A stretch of 64,000 nucleotides of DNA from Bactericera cockerelli (GCA_024516035.1 CM044960.1:15905880-15969879); one strand, 5' to 3'; shown: positions 23,315 to 38,924, counted from the stretch's first letter. A program made the numbers and translations. The notes: generated from the letters alone by a model not told the origin.

Positions 23315-24639
23315 TATAACTACTGGAAGTATTTGGATAAAACTCGTCCTTTGTTGAAGGAAATTCAGAAATTGTGATATTTTTGTGAATTGTTTTAAAT
23401 AAATAATAATTCTCTCAAATAATAGGTATTTCATTTATTTGAACATATTTTAAATACAAATAATATTTTAATTAGTTTTGAACATCTTTTTTATAACTAC
23501 TGAAAGTGTTTACTTTGTCATTTCTGAACTCCAAATTTGCTTTCGAGATGTTTCAAAAAATAGTTCTTTAGTTTGTCTAAATCGTGACAGAAGAAAGAGG
23601 ACAAGAAGCAGTTAATACTGGATCACCTTTTTCATCTGACAATAACCATCCATTTCTAGAGACATCCACTTGGACCCTAATGAACTTTCTGCACTCTGCT
23701 GTTCCTGGACCTTCAGTGGGATTAACACCTTCAGTTCACTTGGAATCATACCAGCTACCCATATTAATCTCACCTAGCCTAGCCAAGCCAAAGTAGGACC
23801 ATGAATGCTAGTCTCATGTGTTAAGGGAAACAGAATTTTTTATGCTCAAGATCTCTTGACCATAGGTTGGCTAAAAAAAGGTTCTGGTTCAAGCAAAGAA
23901 ACAGCTGAATGCATAGTGCTAGATAGTGAAATTTTTCACTCTGTGGATTTTATTTAGATGTACAATACATATTATTATAAAATGAATATTTCACTGATAG
24001 GTGGTTCTGCCACACTAAAAAATGATGTTTAGGTACTTTGTGACATGCTTCCTGATTACTTGATTTAAAATTAATTGGCCAATTTACTGTGCACTGTTCA
24101 TAATAACAATAATAACTATTGTGCTCTCTCTCCCACCTTATTACTATGAAGGCCCTTAAATTTTGAGTTAATTTTATATCTATTTAAAAAAAGTGTTCCA
24201 CACTATTGTGTTTTATAATTTCACTAGTCTTAACAAGTCAATTTTGTTTTAATTTAAGTATAACAATGTTTTTTGGTAATAATTCTCAAAGCAAACAACC
24301 CAGCAATTCTAATTAGCCACAGCAGTATATAAATTGTCATGAAGGATTACAAATACATAATAACATTCACTAATCCATGTTCAACCCCGTTAGACATTGC
24401 TTAACTTTTGCAATTTCATGAAAACTGGTGTATTCCATGCCCCATCTTCATTTTCTGCTGGCTATTAGTTTATTTCTTTGTTATCTTTGGTTTCTCAAAA
24501 TAAATATATTTTAATTTACATAGTATTATTATTTTATTGTGATTATGTACATGTTATGAGCATATTTTATAATTGGATATCATTATTTTATTTCTATACT
24601 AGCTAAAACCTGGCATTTTGTCACCATTAAGGTTTTTCC

Positions 24640-24870
24640 TCATGGTCGGTGTCCCAATAAAAATAATAATAACACTTTTAACTGGAAGGTAACCACCAGG
24701 TAAGGTTAAAGGTTATGCTCAAAGCATTTTCTACCACCTAACCCTCAGAGTCTTATTATTATGTGGTCACAACCATAATGAGGAAAAAATTGAAACAACG
24801 GAACCCTACGCTAGGTTGATTATCTGACTAGCGCATTAACCACTTGATTACCAGTGCACTTGAAAATTGT
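24640..24870 (-). mobile_element. tRNA-derived SINE, family B, inside TIR element copy 1
   Basis: The segment matches 55262-55455 (-) and 61645-61840 (+): TGGTGGTTACCTTCCA, CTCTGAGGGTTAGGTGGTAG and a GCGCTAGTCAGATAATC head when read on the minus strand. It is also present in copy 2 (53015-53215, +), so it was inserted before the copies separated. Confidence 0.7.
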
Positions 24871-25859
24871 ATTAGATATTTTAATTTTGATAATTTTCTA
24901 GTATGTTGAAGGTGGCTTAGGGGGGGTGAACTCTCAGTGAGAGTACCGTTTGGTATTGTAACCCCAAGAGGACATAGTCAGCCAGACATGCATAACTTTG
25001 AGTTTTATATATAGAGATTATACCTACTTAGCAAATACTTGTGATACATTGGTACAAGGTCTTGTGACATGATGGAAATTTGATAGTGCATTTTACACTT
25101 TTGGGACAATTTTTTTAATAATAAACACTCTTATTGTAAAAATATAATAATGTTAAAGAGTCTTATTTGAATTGTGTTGTTTAAAACAGATTAGTTATTT
25201 TCTTTTTCTTTCCAAATTTCTATATAAAAAAAATTATACTCAAAATTGTGTGTGTGTACGTGTTAAAAAAACCTATTTAAAATTTATTACTTTATTTTTA
25301 TACAAAAAAAATATTCTTCATGAGATTTGAATACATGGCCTCTAAATTAAATAACTGAAATTGAATTTATGCCTAATATACATTTGTTTCTAGTATTTTT
25401 ATTACTATTATTATTTGAAAAAAAAATGCATATAATGGGATTCGAACCCACAACCTCAAAACCAAGAGCGTAGCATTTGATTATTATGTAGTATAATGTA
25501 CAGTATAGGTAAATAGGTATGTCAACATTGTGGTAGTGAGTTACTACCCATCCACTAGAGAGCGCTACAAGTAGCTGGAAATAAGTGGAACAAATCCAGT
25601 TGACTTTGGGCAACTGACTTCCAGTTAAAAGTTGGGTTACTTTCCAGTTGATTTCCAGGTGGAGGTCAGGTGGAAGGTGGAAATCTCCAGCTGATTTCCA
25701 GGTGGGCAAGTAGACTTTTTCCACCTAACAGTATGGTATACATCCAGTTGACTATGCTGTCTGGGCATTATTTTTTTCCTTTCCATTATTTAATTCTTAT
25801 AATAATTATTTGTACTGTACATAATTATGTCTATGTATATCCAATAAAGTGTTTAATAA

Positions 25860-26146
25860 TAATAATTATCTATATTTTTGCTTTCAGAGACTTGCCGTGA
25901 AATCTTTAAGTGACTCCCGCTGCATCTGGACATCTGTCTTTTCTGCTGCCTCCGGCTCTTCTGTTGCCTCCGGCTATCTGGCTCTTCAGCTGCCTGCGGC
26001 TTTTCTGCTGCCTGCCTGTATTATTATTCATTTATTTATTTACACCCTAATTGTCTATTTAGATTGTCTAGGCAACCATGTTTCATGTCAACCCACTTCT
26101 AAACAATGTAAACTTAATTATTACAATAAAAGAAAAAAAAAAAAAA
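25860..26146 (+). other. Possible retro-inserted 3' end with poly(A)
   Basis: After an acceptor-like TTTGCTTTCAG the strand shows repeated CTGCTGCCTCCGGCTCTTC-type words, then AATAAAAG followed by a run of 14-15 A at about 26130-26146. This could be the 3' end of a LINE or a processed transcript. No recognisable protein. Confidence 0.3.
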
Positions 26147-26286
26147 ATTGAAATTCTGATGTTCTCTATTTCCCAGACAAAACAAATAGCCACCACCTAT
26201 AGCTTGTAAAAAAAAATTTTTTTTCTTCAAAAATTTTATAGCACATCAGCATTATAGGATGGGAATCACTGTGCTTACTTTATTAA

Positions 26287-26425
26287 GTAGTCACTGTGGC
26301 CGAGTGGAGTAGGCTAGCAAACAGGGTGACCTCGGTTCGATTCCCGGCAGCGCAGAAATTTTCTGCGTGGATATCCGGGGTCCACTCATACCCCATGAGG
26401 AATAAGCGACCTCACTAGAGACGAG
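26287..26425 (+). mobile_element. tRNA-derived SINE, family A (partial)
   Basis: AGTCACTGTGGCCGAGTGGA, then GGTTCGATTCCCGGCAGCGC and GGGGTCCACTCATACCCC match family A. The 3' body is truncated or diverged. Confidence 0.75.
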
Positions 26426-26992
26426 GTTCTGTTTTAACTTGGGTACTGGACGATTTGGCTTTCGTTTGTCTGTCTGTTAAGCGATAGCACCCGACCGGAT
26501 TATTCAAAATTGTTATTAGTATGTATACATGTTCATTGGGGTCTTAGAATTTTACCTATTGTTTTTAGGTCGGCTAGGAAAGAACACTCGACCGCAGCGC
26601 AGGCTCCTACCTAGTAGAGGCAGACCTCAACTCAACCAGGAAAAGTCTATCCTGCTTGCTAGAATACCTCGATACTGGGCAAGCTAAAGACGACTCTAGA
26701 CGGGAACCTCAATTATCCATCACTATACCTCCATTCGTCACACCAGAAAGCCTTAAGTCTGGACGGCAGTCCACAACTTCGGCGATGACTTTTTGAAATA
26801 GTGTGATCGGTTGAGGGGGAGGGGGGTCGACAAGAGTCACATTTTGCCCATCTGTTACCGTTTCGGCTGTAGAAATATTTTACGCCTGAACCTTCGACTC
26901 TCACCCGAAATACGGGCAAATGTCACTCGAGTTGACATTACTTACTTGTAAATTAGGGACGGGTTCTAAAAAGCTCGAGATATACAGAGTGT

Positions 26993-28202
26993 CCCACCAA
27001 AGTTGGACACCTCAAATTACCCGGCCCATGAAAGAGTTTTTGAAAAATAAAAAATTCAGGGGTACATGTTTTAATCATACGGTTTCGGTCATGAATTTTT
27101 TTTATACAGGGTGGTTCGAAAGTGAAAAATTGAGGTGTCAACTTTCGATTTTTAAATGAATCGACCTGAATTTTATTTGATAATTTAACTTCTAAATAAT
27201 TTCTTTTTTAAACTAAAATATTACATACAGGGTAGGTTTTTTGACCATTTTACTTCCGAGAAATTTCTAATATTAGAAATCGGAAGTATTGTGTTTAGTT
27301 TTTGTAAAAAAAAAAAAAAATTTTTGCTCCGATTTCATATTTCGTCATTTTTTTCATATTTCTGGACGTTTCATAACCTCCTGAGCAACTTTGGTTTTGT
27401 GTCCGTCTGTCGATCCGTCGGTCTGTTAAAAATATTCCTTGTAACGCGCAAATCTCAGAAACTACTGAACGGATTTTGATGAAATTTTGCACACATATAG
27501 GAGACGTTCTGTAGATGGTCCCATAAATTCATCAAATTCGTACTAGCGGTTCTGGGTGAAAGAGACCATACGCCTGACCACTAACTTTTTACTTAAACAC
27601 ATATCTCGTGAACGGTTCACCCGATTTTGATGAAATTTTGTATGTATAGGTATGCATAATTATTATTGTTTTACATAGACTATTTATATTTATTTTTTAA
27701 TTAATTATAATTTAACTCTGATATTTAAGAAAATCCGAAATTTTGGACAAAAAAGTCAAAAAATAAGGACCACGACTTGCCGATACAGCATTTTTTGTGG
27801 AATCTAGAATGTAGAAAAAACGGTATTATACCATTTAAAACAAATTTGAAGAAAATCGGTTAAGCGGTTTGAAAATACAAGTGATTTAGTATAAAATCTC
27901 AAAATTGGCACGTGGTCGTGTATACAATGTGAAACAATCACGAGGAAGTATTGTGTCCATAATTGGCGGTGTTTTTTTTTTAAATCTCGAATAACGATTT
28001 TGTTTAATTTTTTCGATAACAATTAGAATAGAAAGTGTTAGTGTAATGAAAATACGCATTTTCAATTGGCAACAAAAATTTTCATATAGGGTGTAAAATA
28101 ACTTTACTTGTTTTTTTTTTTTTTTAAACCGAGTTTATTTTACAAAAACTCTTTCAGGGTCCGAGTAATTTGTGGTGTCCAACTTTGGTGGGACACCCTG
28201 TA
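26993..28202. mobile_element. 1.2-kb TIR element with nested repeat
   Basis: TACAGAGTGTCCCACCAAAG at 26993 and its complement ending CACCCTGTA at 28202 form inverted repeats of about 50-60 bp, extending through the AAAGAGTTTTT block on each side. The interior contains the dispersed family X repeat (27257-27985). There is no transposase, so it is probably a non-autonomous element. Confidence 0.75.
27257..27985 (+). repeat. Dispersed repeat family X, copy 1
   Basis: The segment starts with the 36-bp imperfect hairpin beginning ACTTCCGAGAAATTTC and runs through CGCAAATCTCAGAAACTACT, GATGAAATTTTGCACACATA and CACGACTTGCCGATACAG to GAAGTATTGTGTCCATAATT. 48865-49556 is a second, reverse-oriented copy over the full length. 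No open frame is conserved. Confidence 0.8.
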
Positions 28203-28319
28203 GTGTATATACATTATACATATATATCTATTTATAAAATGCTTGAAGGTAACCTCTGTCATTTTTTTACTTTCCTTATCTTATAATAATAATTTAAATA
28301 ATTGTGTAATAAAATAAAA

Positions 28320-28565
28320 GACCAGAATTATAGGACTTTTTCGTATCCGGTATAATCCTTATCTTATTTCTGCTTATAATTTCGCCTCTCTACGCTGCTT
28401 ATTATATTAAAGCAGCTACTCATGTTTCCTCACGAGGTATGAGAGGACCCCGGACATGCAAGTACAGACCCGAAAAAATCCTGCCCTGCTGGAGATCGAA
28501 CCCAGGTCACCATGTACGCTGCACGCAAGCCAAGAGCGGTAACCCACTGGACAACCGTGACCACC
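28320..28565 (-). mobile_element. tRNA-derived SINE, family A
   Basis: Reading the minus strand: GGTCACGGTTGTCCAGTGGG head, GGGTTCGATCTCCAGCAGGG B-box, TCGTGAGGAAACATGAGTAG, then the CAGAATTATAGGACTTTTTC tail complement at 28323. Confidence 0.8.
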
Positions 28566-28889
28566 CTTATCTTACAGAAAGGACAATTTTTGCATATTTG
28601 TAGACTTCTTTTAGGAAGAGGATGTAAAGAAAAGACCCAATAAAGGAAAGAAAAGACCCAATTTACCCGTCTTTCAAAAATTATTCCACGAAATCAATTC
28701 AAAACACAAACCACTTTAATATGCTCTAAATTTCTAATGGGTTATTCAATCATTCTTTCTCCTTATCACTCTCTCTTTCGCTCACTTACTCTCTGTCAGG
28801 TCGTCTTTTTAATTTTCTCTCTCTCGCACACACATAAAATTTAAAAACTCAAATTTTCTCTCATTCTTTTTCTCAGGGTCGGACTTAAG

Positions 28890-29150
28890 TCCTGTAACCC
28901 TAGCGTCAAGGGTACGTTGAATAAACCAGTTCTCGTTTTGTCTCTAAAGTTAAGCAACGTGCAGCTAGGTTAGGACATGGGTGAGTGACCATTCAATTTA
29001 GAACCCTCCTGATATTGGCTATTCCCGACCTCACTGAAGCTGGGTGAAGTTAATTTGCATTGCTGGTTTGTGAGTTTCGAGCGAATGGAGGGTGAACCAA
29101 CGTGTGAAATGACCATGCAGCTGAAAGCCATATTAAACTCAATTTAAAAA
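28890..29150 (+). mobile_element. 5S rRNA-derived SINE
   Basis: The head shows GTTGAATAAACCAGTTCTCG, AAAGTTAAGCAACGT and GGACATGGGTGAGTGACC, which follow 5S rRNA from about base 25 to 85 including its internal promoter region. The body then carries the shared SINE domain (GCTGGGTGAAGTTAATTTGC, GCGAATGGAGGGT). Confidence 0.7.
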
Positions 29151-29256
29151 AAAGATCCTGAAAATAAGCAATGAAGTTAAAAAAAAGTCCAAGACTTGGA
29201 TAAGTCACCATTCGAATTCAAAAATGCTCGTGTTGCTGACTATTCCCGCCCCACAG

Positions 29257-29480
29257 TAGTCACCGTGGCCGAGTGAGTTAGCGCGCTAGTCATTGCACGC
29301 ACGGTGATCTGGGTTCAATCCCCAGCGGAGCAGGATTTTAGCTGCTTTAATGTTAGGAGCGACCAGTGGCAGGATTATAGGCAAAAATAAGATATTGGGT
29401 TAAAGATATGGAAAAGTCCTATAATTCTGCGCTACCCACTAAAATTGTGATTTAATAACATAAAGAAGCACATTATTATT
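29257..29480 (+). mobile_element. tRNA-derived SINE, family A (internal deletion)
   Basis: AGTCACCGTGGCCGAGTGAG, GCGCGCTAGTCATTGCACGC and GGGTTCAATCCCCAGCGGAG form the head. The central TCGGGG body is missing and the GCGCTACCCACTAAAATTGT tail is present. Confidence 0.8.
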
Positions 29481-29602
29481 ATTCTCGCCTCACTCAGACT
29501 GTGTGAGGTTTATTTGAATAGCTGTTTGTGAGTACCCCTTTATATCTTTATAAGTGCCGCACGCGACAGAAATGAATAATATTAATTTTTTTTTTTATTA
29601 GA

Positions 29603-29895
29603 AGTCACCGTGGCAGAGTGAGTTAGCGCGCTAGGCATTGCACGCACGGTGACCTGGGTTCGAGCCCCAGCGGGGCAGGATTTTTTCTGCTCTGTTCTTG
29701 GGTGTTCGGGGTCCACTCATACCTCGTGAGGAAAAATGAGTAGTTAATTGTATGAGTAACGACCAGTGGCGGCATTACCAGAGTAAAAAGAAATTGATGT
29801 AATAGAATAATTCGAAAAGTACAGGAGGCTCTTAGTAATGCTGCGCTACCCACAAAAATTGTGAAGAGGCCTTGTGCTTCACCACAAATAAAACC
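29603..29895 (+). mobile_element. tRNA-derived SINE, family A (well preserved)
   Basis: The full order is seen: GTCACCGTGGCAGAGTGAGT (A-box), GGTTCGAGCCCCAGC (B-box), GTGTTCGGGGTCCACTCATA body, GACCAGTGGCGGCATTACC, tail, then a short CATACATACATA end. This is the best reference copy in the window. Confidence 0.88.
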
Positions 29896-29929
29896 ATACA
29901 TACATACATTAATTTTATTTATTTTTACT

Positions 29930-30108
29930 GGGGTTTAATGTCTATAATTTTGGGGTTCCATATCTTTAAGGTCGTTTCTCACATTAAAAAAGCTACTCAT
30001 TTTTCCTTACGAGGTATGAGTGGAAAAAATCCTGTCCTGCGGTGATCGAACTCAGGTCACCGTACGTGCAAGTCTAGTGTGTTACCGACTCGGCCACGGT
30101 GACTAATG
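29930..30108 (-). mobile_element. tRNA-derived SINE, family A
   Basis: The minus strand reads AGTCACCGTGGCCGAGTCGG, GGTGACCTGAGTTCGATCAC and TCCACTCATACCTCGTAAGG, with a degenerate tail. Confidence 0.75.
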
Positions 30109-30464
30109 TATCCATTTCGATTTTGTCTTTTAAATTACTTAAAATTAGTTAAATAATTAATAAAATAAACATGTTCCAGGTCTTTTTAAGCTTTTGCGAT
30201 ATTTACTTTTAAAGGGTTTTTTTAAATATCGTGGGATATTTTACTAGAGATTTGGGAAAAATCCCGTATGTCTACTTCCCCTACATCCATCTATATCTAT
30301 AAAAGAAAGCTGTCTGTATGTATGTGTGTGTGTGTGTATGTATGTATGTTCTTTATACAAATCCACACCGTTTGACCGAGAAACCTGAAATTTTGCACAT
30401 AGGTCCGCTTGGATCAGGAAATTCTTCTAGGCTAGATTATATCTCCCTGAGGTTAAGCTACAAT

Positions 30465-30903
30465 GAGTAAGGATAAAAATGGATAGGTGACGCAAAAAAA
30501 ATGCACGTTTTTTGACATAAATGACATTTTTTCTCGAAATTTGTCGCGACGACCTATCAACTCAAAGCGAGAAAGTTTTAGGCAAGGGCTTGAGCTTTCA
30601 ATTGACATATCGATCGCGAATTTCTGATGAGCCGTTCTTGAGCTACGCCGGGTAAGGTAAAAAAATGGATGGGTAACATGTAAAATATTCACGTTTTTTG
30701 ACCTAAATGACATTTTTTCTCGAAATTTGAAGTGACGACCTATCAACTCAGAGCGAGAAAGTTTTAGGCAAGGGTTTAGGCTTTCATTTGACATATTGAT
30801 CGCGAAATTCTGATGAGCCATTCTTGAGCTACGCCGGGGAAGGCCAGAAAATAGATGGGCGACAAAAAATATTCAGGTTTTTTTTCAAACCTAAATGACA
30901 TTT
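30465..30903. repeat. About 187-bp tandem repeat (2.3 copies)
   Basis: The block AATGGATRGGTRAC ... CGACCTATCAACTCA ... GAGCTACGCCGGG recurs starting near 30474, 30661 and 30846. The third copy is cut by the GT tract at 30904. Confidence 0.75.
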
Positions 30904-31121
30904 TGTGTGTGTGTGTGGTGTGTGTGTGTGGTGTGTGTGTTGTGTGTATGGTGTGTGTGTGTGTATGGTGTGTGGTGTGTGTGTAGTGTGTGTGTGTGTG
31001 TGTGTGTGGTTTGTGTGTGTGTGTGGTGTGTGTGTGTGGGTGTGTGTGTGGTGGTGTGTGTGTGTGTGGTGGTGTGTGTGTGTGTGTGGTGTGGTGTGTG
31101 TGTGGTGTGTGTGTGTGTGGG

Positions 31122-31159
<38 letters not shown>

Positions 31160-31296
31160 TGTGTGTGGTGTGTGTGTGTGTGTGTGGTGTGTGTGTGTGG
31201 TGTGTGTGTGTGTTGGTGGTGTGTGTTGTGGTGTGTGTGTGTGTGTGTGTGTGTGTGGTTGTGTGGTGTGTGTGTGTGGTGTGTGTGTGTGGTGTG

Positions 31297-31327
<31 letters not shown>

Positions 31328-31531
31328 TGTGTGTGGTGTGTGTGTGTGTGTGTGGTGTGTGTGTGTGTTGTGTGGTGTGTGTGTGGTTGTGGTATGTGTG
31401 TGTGTGTGGGTGTGTGCGTGTGTGTGCGTGTGTGTGGGTGTGTGTGCGTGTGTGTGGGTTGTGTGTGTGGATGTGTGTGTGTGGATGTGTGTGTGTGGGT
31501 GGGTGTGTGTGTGCGTTGTGTGTGTTTGATG
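30904..31531. repeat. Long GT/CA tract (about 628 bp)
   Basis: Almost pure (GT)n with regular GTGG and TTG interruptions gives open frames of Cys/Val on one strand and Thr/His on the other. Not coding. It is a potential Z-DNA-forming and length-variable tract. Confidence 0.97.
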
Positions 31532-31579
31532 GGCTGGCGAAGCGGCGGGTGTAACCCGCTAGTAGTCTATACAATGAAG

Positions 31580-31775
31580 TTTTTTTCGATTAATCGGTTA
31601 TGCTGTGCGTTCATTGTGCTGTACGAAATTGTGCTGTGTAACCGTTGTGTTGAATGTGATTGTGTTGTACGAACACGATTTTTCAAATGTGAATTCGATT
31701 ATCGATATTTTATGCTGAAAGACCATTATGCTGTGCGAACTTGTGTTGAATGACGCCGCACCGAAATTTTCATCG
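31580..31775. repeat. Dispersed 'GCTGTGCGAAC' repeat, copy 2
   Basis: Contains TTATGCTGTGCGTTCATTGT, TGTGCTGTACGAAAT and ATTATGCTGTGCGAACTTGT. See copy 1 at 19038-19190. Confidence 0.5.
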
Positions 31776-31980
31776 AATGCACCCCATTGGACACAGAGGT
31801 AATACAGTAGTTGGGGAAAAAATACGCCTTATTACAGATTTCTCTTCAATAGATCTGTGATACAGATTGCGTGCTTATGATTTGGAAGATAAACAAATAT
31901 TTGTGATAAGAATAGAAAAATTTATTAAAATCATTTCATTATTGTAAGTTGTATTTTCAGGTAATATCATTTTATTTACC

Positions 31981-36240
<4,260 letters not shown>

Positions 36241-36261
<21 letters not shown>

Positions 36262-36926
36262 GTGGCTAGCTAGTGTGTGAGTGGCTGGCTAGTGTGTGAG
36301 TGGCTGGCTAGTGCAGGAGTGGCTGGCTAGTGTGTGAGTGGCTGGCTAGTGCAGGAGTGGCTGGCTAGTGTATGAGTGGCTGGCTAGTGTGTGAGTGGCT
36401 GGCCAGTGTATGAGTGGCTGGCCAGTGTATGAGTGGCTGGCCAGTGTATGAGTGGCTGGCTAGTGTGTGAGTGGCTGGCCAGTGTGTGAGTGGCTGGCCA
36501 GTGTGTGAGTGGCTGGCCAGTGTGTGAGTGGCTGGCCAGTGTGTGAGTGGCTGGCTAGTGTGTGAGTGGCTGGCCAGTGTGTGAGTGGCTGGCTAGTGTG
36601 TGAGTGGCTGGCTAGTGTATGAGTGGCTGGCTAGTGTGTGAGTGGCTGGCCAGTGTGTGAGTGGCTGGCTAGTGTGTGAGTGGCTGGCCAGTGTGTGAGT
36701 GGCTGGCTAGTGTGTGAGTGGCTGGCTAGTGTGTGAGTGGCTGGCTAGTGTGTGAGTGGCTGGCTAGTGAGTGAGTGGCTGGCTAGTGTGTGAGTGGCTG
36801 GCTAGTGTGTGAGTGGCTGGCTAGTGTGTGAGTGGCTGGCTAGTGAGTGAGTGGCTGGCTAGTGTGTGAGTGGCTGGCTAGTGTGTGAGTGGCTGGCTAG
36901 TGTGTGAGTGGCTGGCTAGTGTGTGA
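36241..36926. repeat. 19-bp minisatellite covering the SRPRB stop and 3' UTR (about 36 copies)
   Basis: The unit GAGTGGCTGGCTAGTGTGT has variants CCAGTGTGT, CCAGTGTAT and CTAGTGCAG. Starts at 36241, 36260, 36279 and onward are exactly 19 bases apart. The first unit is coding (E-W-L-A-S-V then TGA). Confidence 0.95.
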
Positions 36927-37538
36927 ATCTTGAGTGAGAAGCTTGTAAATACGCCGATCCAATTCTGTATATTAGAGTGAAAATGTATGAATTCTTCAGT
37001 AATTGCAAGTCTATAGAAAAAATAACATCACAAATTTGAATTTATTATTCCTATTAGATAATGTCACTCTATGATTTTTTAATGTCCAGAAACCTTGTTG
37101 TACTTACTGAAAGCATGGCAAATATACAGATTCAACCCCCTATTGAGATAAAATTAATTTTAAGAAGTTTGTAAAAAAAGGTAATTACGATTAGTTCGTT
37201 TAAATAGAAGATTTTTAGAAAGAACTATTTTTGAAAATCTGTAAGATTATTTACTTAAGTTATCTGTACCTATTTTCTTAGTTAGTTTAAAATTGATTCT
37301 TTTTTCTTCCAATTTACTGCTATTTAACAAGGCCTGTCGTTGGGGCCGGATTCTTTATATCGTAGCTTTAGAGGTGATTATTTTGTAAATATATTTTTTC
37401 TCTTTTTGTACAAAATCAAAAAAATTAACTACTTACTCATTTCTTCTTCTCAATCCCAGTAGTTTACAAGTTGAGTACTTAGTGTTGAAATAAGAGCCTC
37501 GTCACTAATTTTGTGGAGAGCACAGCATTCATTACAAA
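36927..37538. other. SRPRB 3' flank
   Basis: AT-rich unique-looking sequence. No gene or clear element was seen. Confidence 0.35.
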
Positions 37539-37627
37539 GTAACTCCTATTGCGGAATGAAATGACGTCTTTGTAATACCTCTGTGGCCCTAAGTATCGAT
37601 TTTGCGTATTGTTTTAAATGGGGAAAC
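37539..37627. mobile_element. Harbinger-type MITE, half copy
   Basis: TTGCGGAATGAAATGACGTC and GTAATACCTCTGTGGCCCTA match the left half of the family. The complete copy at 37631 directly follows. Confidence 0.6.
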
Positions 37628-37630
37628 TAA

Positions 37631-37759
37631 GGGCGGAATTAATAGACGTTTTTGTAATACCTCTGTGGCGCTAAGTCACGGATTGCGTACTGTGGAAGAT
37701 AGGGAAAACCGACACTTACCAACGACTTAAGTTATTGATGTTGTCTATTAATTCCGCCC
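37631..37759. mobile_element. Harbinger-type MITE, copy 2 (129 bp, TAA duplication)
   Basis: The termini are GGGCGGAATTAATAGAC and its complement, flanked by TAA at 37628-37630 and 37760-37762. Confidence 0.9.
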
Positions 37760-37803
37760 TAAAATGCATAAATCATGACTTAAGATCTCGATTTTGTCAA
37801 TTA

Positions 37804-37929
37804 GGGCGGAATTAATAGACTGACGTTTTTGTAATACATCTGTGGCGCTAAGTCACGGATTGCGTACTGTGTAAGATAGGGAAAACTGACGCTTAGCAAT
37901 GACTTGTGATTTGTCTGTTAAATTCGCCC
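37804..37929. mobile_element. Harbinger-type MITE, copy 3 (126 bp, TTA duplication)
   Basis: Same family, flanked by TTA at 37801-37803 and 37930-37932. Slightly diverged at the right end. Confidence 0.88.
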
Positions 37930-37959
37930 TTAATTTTGACCCTATACTTTTCCAAATCC

Positions 37960-38160
37960 TTTATATTATTTTCATTGAACTCTGGTAATGCGGCCACTGG
38001 TCGTTACTCATCCAAGCAACACTCATATTTGCTTCAAGCAACTGTGAGTACCTAAATATAGGTAAATATTTTTCGCAACGAGGACCATTATGAGTTTACC
38101 CGGAACATCCAGAATACAAAATTTTCTGCTTAGTAGTTTATGTTTGTGCAACAATGTGAC
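37960..38160 (-). mobile_element. Decayed SINE family A
   Basis: GGTAATGCGGCCACTGGTCG and ACGAGGACCATTATGAGT recall, on the minus strand, the body of family A. The head is not clear. Confidence 0.4.
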
Positions 38161-38924
38161 TAGGTTCAGCGATGGAATTTTTTTCGACGGTATTATTTTC
38201 AATTTACCTTTAGCCCTAATCTTAACTATAAAAGAAATTTACATTAATTCATATTAATCAACTGGCTTTGAAACGGCTGAACCAAAATGACTCCTAGCGT
38301 AGTACTCGAAAAGGATTTTTAAACATTCCAAATAGGACGCCTTTACTTAGAGCGGTGTTAGCCAAGGGCACAAACCTCAACGGCATAAAAAGTGCTGGGT
38401 TTTAGATAGGTATTTTTAAATAAACTACTTGCCGTTGAATACAAGGATTAAAAAAATTAGATTAGTTCGTTATATAAGATGTGATTCTTTTTTATATACA
38501 TACACTATACAGTTACACTTTTGATTAATATATTTTGAAAGAAAGAACAATATTCAATATGTAGGTATAATACAAGAAAAATTGAATTTTAATAATGAAT
38601 TAAAGTGAAATAAATTATTTTACAAATCGATATTAATTTTACTAATCTCTTTTCATGTTTTATCAAGCTCATCTTGATACTTATTGTGCTTCTCCTCCAA
38701 GATACCTTTGAAAGCCATTCTTCAAGGACCACTTTCATAAGCTTCGTGGTGAGGTTACAATCCGTTTACAAGAACAATATGAACTTGATGGTCAGAATAG
38801 TTATTTTTGTCATTGTTTTGTTGGTCTTTACCGCTGTAAAATGTAACAGATTCAGCGTGTTGTCTCCATAGCTGTTTACACTTAACTAGTTTGACGTCCA
38901 ATTTTAAAGATATCTGTCCTGTCT
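38161..38924. other. Intergenic
   Basis: AT-rich. A 65-codon open frame at 38674-38871 includes a hydrophobic MNLMVRIVIFVIVLLVF run but has no homology I recognise and no regulatory context. Treated as non-coding. Confidence 0.3.

Larger units (their letters stand above)
22557..25765 (+). mobile_element. Unclassified TIR element, copy 1 (about 3.2 kb)
   Basis: The element is bounded by CCCAGACAGCA (22557) and TGCTGTCTGGG (ending 25765), with CA on both sides. Near both ends, CAGCTGGAAAT / GTCAACTGGA-type motifs recur many times as subterminal repeats. Almost the same sequence lies in reverse orientation at 52093-55033. No transposase was found; the longest frames (about 70-125 codons) resemble nothing known. 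It contains a 289-bp SINE insertion absent from copy 2 and, in both copies, SINE-like internal segments. Confidence 0.85.

Noticed and set aside
23584..23796. A 70-codon frame (MTEERGQEAV) present in both TIR copies
   Set aside because: Its second half is the reverse of the SINE core sequence, so it is not a transposase piece.
25347..25724. A 125-codon frame conserved between both TIR element copies (partner 52217-52522)
   Set aside because: Conservation follows from the whole element being duplicated. The peptide is low-complexity and covers the subterminal repeats and a tRNA-like B-box.
30891..31753. Long Cys/Val-rich and Thr/His-rich open frames (up to 282 codons)
   Set aside because: They are translations of the GT/CA tract; all frames stay open because GT repeats contain no stop.
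38674..38871. Small secreted peptide gene
   Set aside because: A hydrophobic run is present, but there is no family resemblance, promoter or supporting context. Chance frames of this size are common here.
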